A stretch of DNA of 64,000 nucleotides, from positions 283,501-347,500 of the forward strand of contig NZ_CP045072.1 of the NCBI RefSeq assembly GCF_009301415.1, read 5' to 3'. Each line of letters begins with the position of its first letter. Position 1 is the first letter of the stretch. The notes under the pieces are model-generated. The model did not search any database. It was not told the DNA's origin and saw only the letters and a program-made list of their open reading frames with translations. Below, piece after piece: positions 61,897 through 64,000 of this stretch. This stretch comes from Paracoccus kondratievae. Lineage in GTDB: Bacteria > Pseudomonadota > Alphaproteobacteria > Rhodobacterales > Rhodobacteraceae. The position numbers and the translations under genes are program-made.

Positions 61897-61950
61897 GATG
61901 TAGACGGATTCGCTGTTACGAAGGTCGCGTGATTCTGTCGGAGGGTGTCC

Positions 61951-62301
61951 GTGCTGGACTGGAACCGTATCAACGAACTGCGTGACGAAGTCGGTGATGA
62001 CGAGTTTCAGTTGATTCTGGAGCTGTTTCTGGACGAGGTCGAAGGGGTCATTATGCGCTTGTCGCCTCTGGATGCGCTGCGCCTGGAAACCGATCTGCAT
62101 TTCCTCAAAGGCTGCGCCTGGAGCCTGGGCTTTGCGGTTTTCGGCTGTCTTTGTGACGCGGGTGAGCGTCAGGCGGCCGAAGGGCACCCGGAAAAGGTCG
62201 ATGTTGAGGCCTTGCTTGCCTGTTACTCGGAATCAAAACAGGCGCTGATGGGCCGGTTTGGCGGGACACGGCGGACCTGTCAGCAAGGCGGCCGTGTCTG
62301 A
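61951..62301 (+). CDS. Hpt (histidine phosphotransfer) domain protein
   Basis: 116-residue single-domain phosphotransfer protein. The phosphorylatable His50 is in the standard motif [12 protein letters not shown]. The rest is helical, as expected for a four-helix Hpt bundle ([18 protein letters not shown] first helices and a C-terminal [12 protein letters not shown] helix). The GTG at 61951 has GGAGG six bases upstream; GTG 61945 lies too close to it. Divergent placement next to the receiver-phosphatase gene suggests it passes phosphate to or from Asp67 of that protein. No histidine kinase is encoded nearby. Confidence 0.85.
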   Translation: MLDWNRINELRDEVGDDEFQLILELFLDEVEGVIMRLSPLDALRLETDLHFLKGCAWSLGFAVFGCLCDAGERQAAEGHPEKVDVEALLACYSESKQALMGRFGGTRRTCQQGGRV

Positions 62302-62308
62302 GATGCGA

Positions 62309-63547
62309 TTAGATCAGGAATTCCGCCAGTACCGGATCACGGGTGATGTCGCGATAGCCGATCCCCGCAGCCTCCAGCCGCTCGCGCAGCCGGTCGAGGT
62401 TTTCGGGGGCCGTAGTCTCGATACCGATCAGGACCGAGCCAAAGTTGCGGGCCGATTTCTTAAGATATTCAAAACGGGCGATATCGTCCTCGGGGCCGAG
62501 CAACTGCAGGAAATCACGCAGCGCGCCGGGGCGCTGGGGCATACGCAGAATGAAATACTGCTTGAGTCCCGAAAATCTCTGGGCGCGCTCTTTGACCTCG
62601 GGCAGGCGCTCGAAATCGAAATTCCCGCCCGAGCACAGGCAGACCACGCGTTTGCCTGCCAGATCGGGCATGTCGCGCAGCACGTCGATGGCAAGCGCCC
62701 CAGCAGGTTCCAGGACGATCCCTTCGATGTTCAGCATTTCCAGCATAGTGGCGCAGATGCGGTCTTCGGGCGCGGTATGGACATCGTTCGCCGCAAAGTG
62801 CGACAGGGCGCGGAAGGGCAAATCACCGATTCGCGCCACGGCGGCGCCATCGACGAAATTATCGACCGAGGGCAGGGTGACGGGCGCGCCCGATTGCAAG
62901 GCCTCGCGCAGGCTCGCGCCCCCTTCTGGCTCGGCGAATTCGGCGCGGGTCCGGGGGGCCAGCTCGCCAAACAGCCGGGTGACGCCTGCGGCAAGCCCGC
63001 CGCCGCCGACCGGCAGGATGATCAGATCCGGCGCCCCGCCAAGCTGGTCCAGAAGCTCCAACCCGACTGTGGCCTGGCCCTCGATGATGTCTGCATCGTC
63101 AAAGGGCGAAAGAAAGGTCGCGCGTTGGGCGCGGGCAAAGTCCTGCGCAGCGGCCAGCGTCTGGTCGAAATAGTCGCCTGCAAGCACGATCTCGATCGCA
63201 TCGCCGCCAAAGATGCGGGTCTTGTCGATCTTTTGCTTCGGCGTGGTGACCGGCATGAAAATCGTGCCCTTGGTGCCGAAATGGCGGCAGGCATAGGCCA
63301 TGCCCTGGGCATGGTTGCCGGCGCTGGCACAGACGAAATGCCCCTTTGCCCCGCCGCTGATCTTGCGCATGGCGTTGAAGGCGCCGCGCAGTTTGTAGCT
63401 GCGCACGGGTGTCAGGTCTTCACGCTTCAGCCAGATTTCGGCCCCGTATTTGGCCGAAAGGTGGTCGTTCTTTTGCAGGGGCGTCGGCTCGAAGAGGTCG
63501 CGCAGCGCGATCTCTGCCTGGCGGACAGAGGCGGCAAAGTTTTCCAT
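62309..63547 (-). CDS. ilvA: Threonine ammonia-lyase (threonine dehydratase)
   Basis: 412-residue PLP enzyme converting threonine to 2-oxobutyrate and ammonia, the first step of isoleucine synthesis. The PLP lysine is in [14 protein letters not shown], the phosphate-binding glycine loop in [12 protein letters not shown], and [15 protein letters not shown] is the serine/threonine dehydratase signature. The C-terminal 90 residues hold an ACT-like regulatory domain ([32 protein letters not shown]), so isoleucine feedback is likely. I chose MENFAASV as the start; a TTG 36 bases upstream is possible but unsupported. It is divergent from argG. Confidence 0.93.
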   Translation of the reverse strand: MENFAASVRQAEIALRDLFEPTPLQKNDHLSAKYGAEIWLKREDLTPVRSYKLRGAFNAMRKISGGAKGHFVCASAGNHAQGMAYACRHFGTKGTIFMPVTTPKQKIDKTRIFGGDAIEIVLAGDYFDQTLAAAQDFARAQRATFLSPFDDADIIEGQATVGLELLDQLGGAPDLIILPVGGGGLAAGVTRLFGELAPRTRAEFAEPEGGASLREALQSGAPVTLPSVDNFVDGAAVARIGDLPFRALSHFAANDVHTAPEDRICATMLEMLNIEGIVLEPAGALAIDVLRDMPDLAGKRVVCLCSGGNFDFERLPEVKERAQRFSGLKQYFILRMPQRPGALRDFLQLLGPEDDIARFEYLKKSARNFGSVLIGIETTAPENLDRLRERLEAAGIGYRDITRDPVLAEFLI

Positions 63548-63715
63548 GAATTCGCGAATGACCCGTTTTTTCCCGATTGGCAAGAGAGAACAGGGGCTGA
63601 TAGCCCTATCAAAACGGGTACGATGGCACGGGTAAAGGGCGTTTTGTCGTGCTCCTCTTGTGACACACCGCGAATGATCCTATTCCCTGCCGAAATTCCA
63701 TTGGGGGTTATCTGC

Positions 63716-64000
63716 ATGTCCGACGCGCCGAAGAAAGTCGTCCTTGCCTATTCGGGTGGGCTCGACACCTCGATCATCCTGAAATGGCTGCAGACCGAAT
63801 ACGGCTGCGAGGTCATCACTTTTACCGCCGACCTTGGCCAGGGCGAAGAGCTGGAGCCGGCGCGCCAAAAGGCCGAGTTGCTGGGCATCAAGCCGGAAAA
63901 CATCCATATTGTCGATGTGCGCGAAGAATTCGTGCGCGACTTTGTTTTCCCGATGTTCCGCGCCAACGCGGTCTACGAGGGGCTGTATCTGCTGGGCACC
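63716..64000 (+). CDS. argG: Argininosuccinate synthase, N-terminal part only
   Basis: 95 codons from ATG 63716 to the window edge. The enzyme joins citrulline and aspartate using ATP in arginine synthesis. The ATP-binding PP-loop [18 protein letters not shown] is at residues 8-25, and [22 protein letters not shown] follows as in the family. The start is preceded by GGGGG at a suitable distance. It shares a roughly 170-base divergent upstream region with ilvA; no obvious operator was seen there. Confidence 0.96.
   Translation, partial: MSDAPKKVVLAYSGGLDTSIILKWLQTEYGCEVITFTADLGQGEELEPARQKAELLGIKPENIHIVDVREEFVRDFVFPMFRANAVYEGLYLLGT

Overview
The window is GC-rich alphaproteobacterial DNA, and gene content and order point to Paracoccus (Rhodobacteraceae), close to P. 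denitrificans and P. pantotrophus. The main support is a complete denitrification locus for nitrite and nitric oxide reduction (nirS-E-C-F-DL-G-H-J-N, nirI-nirX, norCBQDEF and an NNR-type regulator). In NirS the heme c ligands and the cd1 tyrosine fall at the positions known from P. pantotrophus. The assignment rests on remembered families and gene order, not on a database search.

Layout. 1-5.7 kb: a minus-strand envelope and housekeeping group (ctpA partial, EnvC-like factor, gpmI, rlmN, IalB-like protein). 5.8-12.4 kb: Rhizobium-type asparaginase, TauE/SafE exporter, xerC, DUF484 protein, transaldolase-like aldolase, a possible 32-residue peptide, and priA. 12.5-17.9 kb: a lower-GC, probably acquired glycan island with a GlfT2-like glycosyltransferase, an 883-residue pyruvyltransferase/nitroreductase fusion and about 0.8 kb without a convincing gene. 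17.9-20.3 kb: katG and an AT-rich upstream region. 20.3-38.5 kb: the nir-nor locus. 38.6-47.6 kb: an amino-sugar/MurNAc salvage regulon (nagA, SIS deaminase, GntR regulator, BadF-type kinase, murQ and a four-gene ABC importer). 47.6-49.1 kb: CDF metal transporter and GyrI-like protein. 49.2-56.0 kb: glutamate synthase gltD/gltB with an unknown secreted protein between them. 56.2-59.6 kb: uppP, NDUFA9-like protein, GMC oxidoreductase. 59.9 kb: tRNA-Leu(CAG). 60.1-64 kb: Nudix hydrolase, response regulator/PP2C phosphatase facing an Hpt protein, ilvA, and the start of argG.

How the genes work together. NirS reduces nitrite to NO in the periplasm; NirE, NirDL, NirG, NirH, NirJ, NirF and NirN build heme d1, NirC is a small c-type cytochrome, and NirI/NirX form a NosR-type membrane flavoprotein and its probable FMN transferase. 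NorCB reduces NO to N2O, with NorQ/NorD as maturation factors and NorE/NorF as small membrane partners. One NNR/FNR-type box lies between divergent nirS and nirI, another in front of norC, and the NNR-like gene closes the locus. In the sugar regulon two near-identical boxes in opposite orientation sit just upstream of the kinase and murQ starts, suggesting the embedded GntR protein switches both divergent operons.

The least explained items are the pyruvyltransferase/nitroreductase fusion with its GlfT2-like neighbour, the secreted four-cysteine protein translationally coupled to gltB, and the inverted repeat between the phosphatase and Hpt genes. I saw no CRISPR array, insertion sequence, prophage, rRNA gene or origin.
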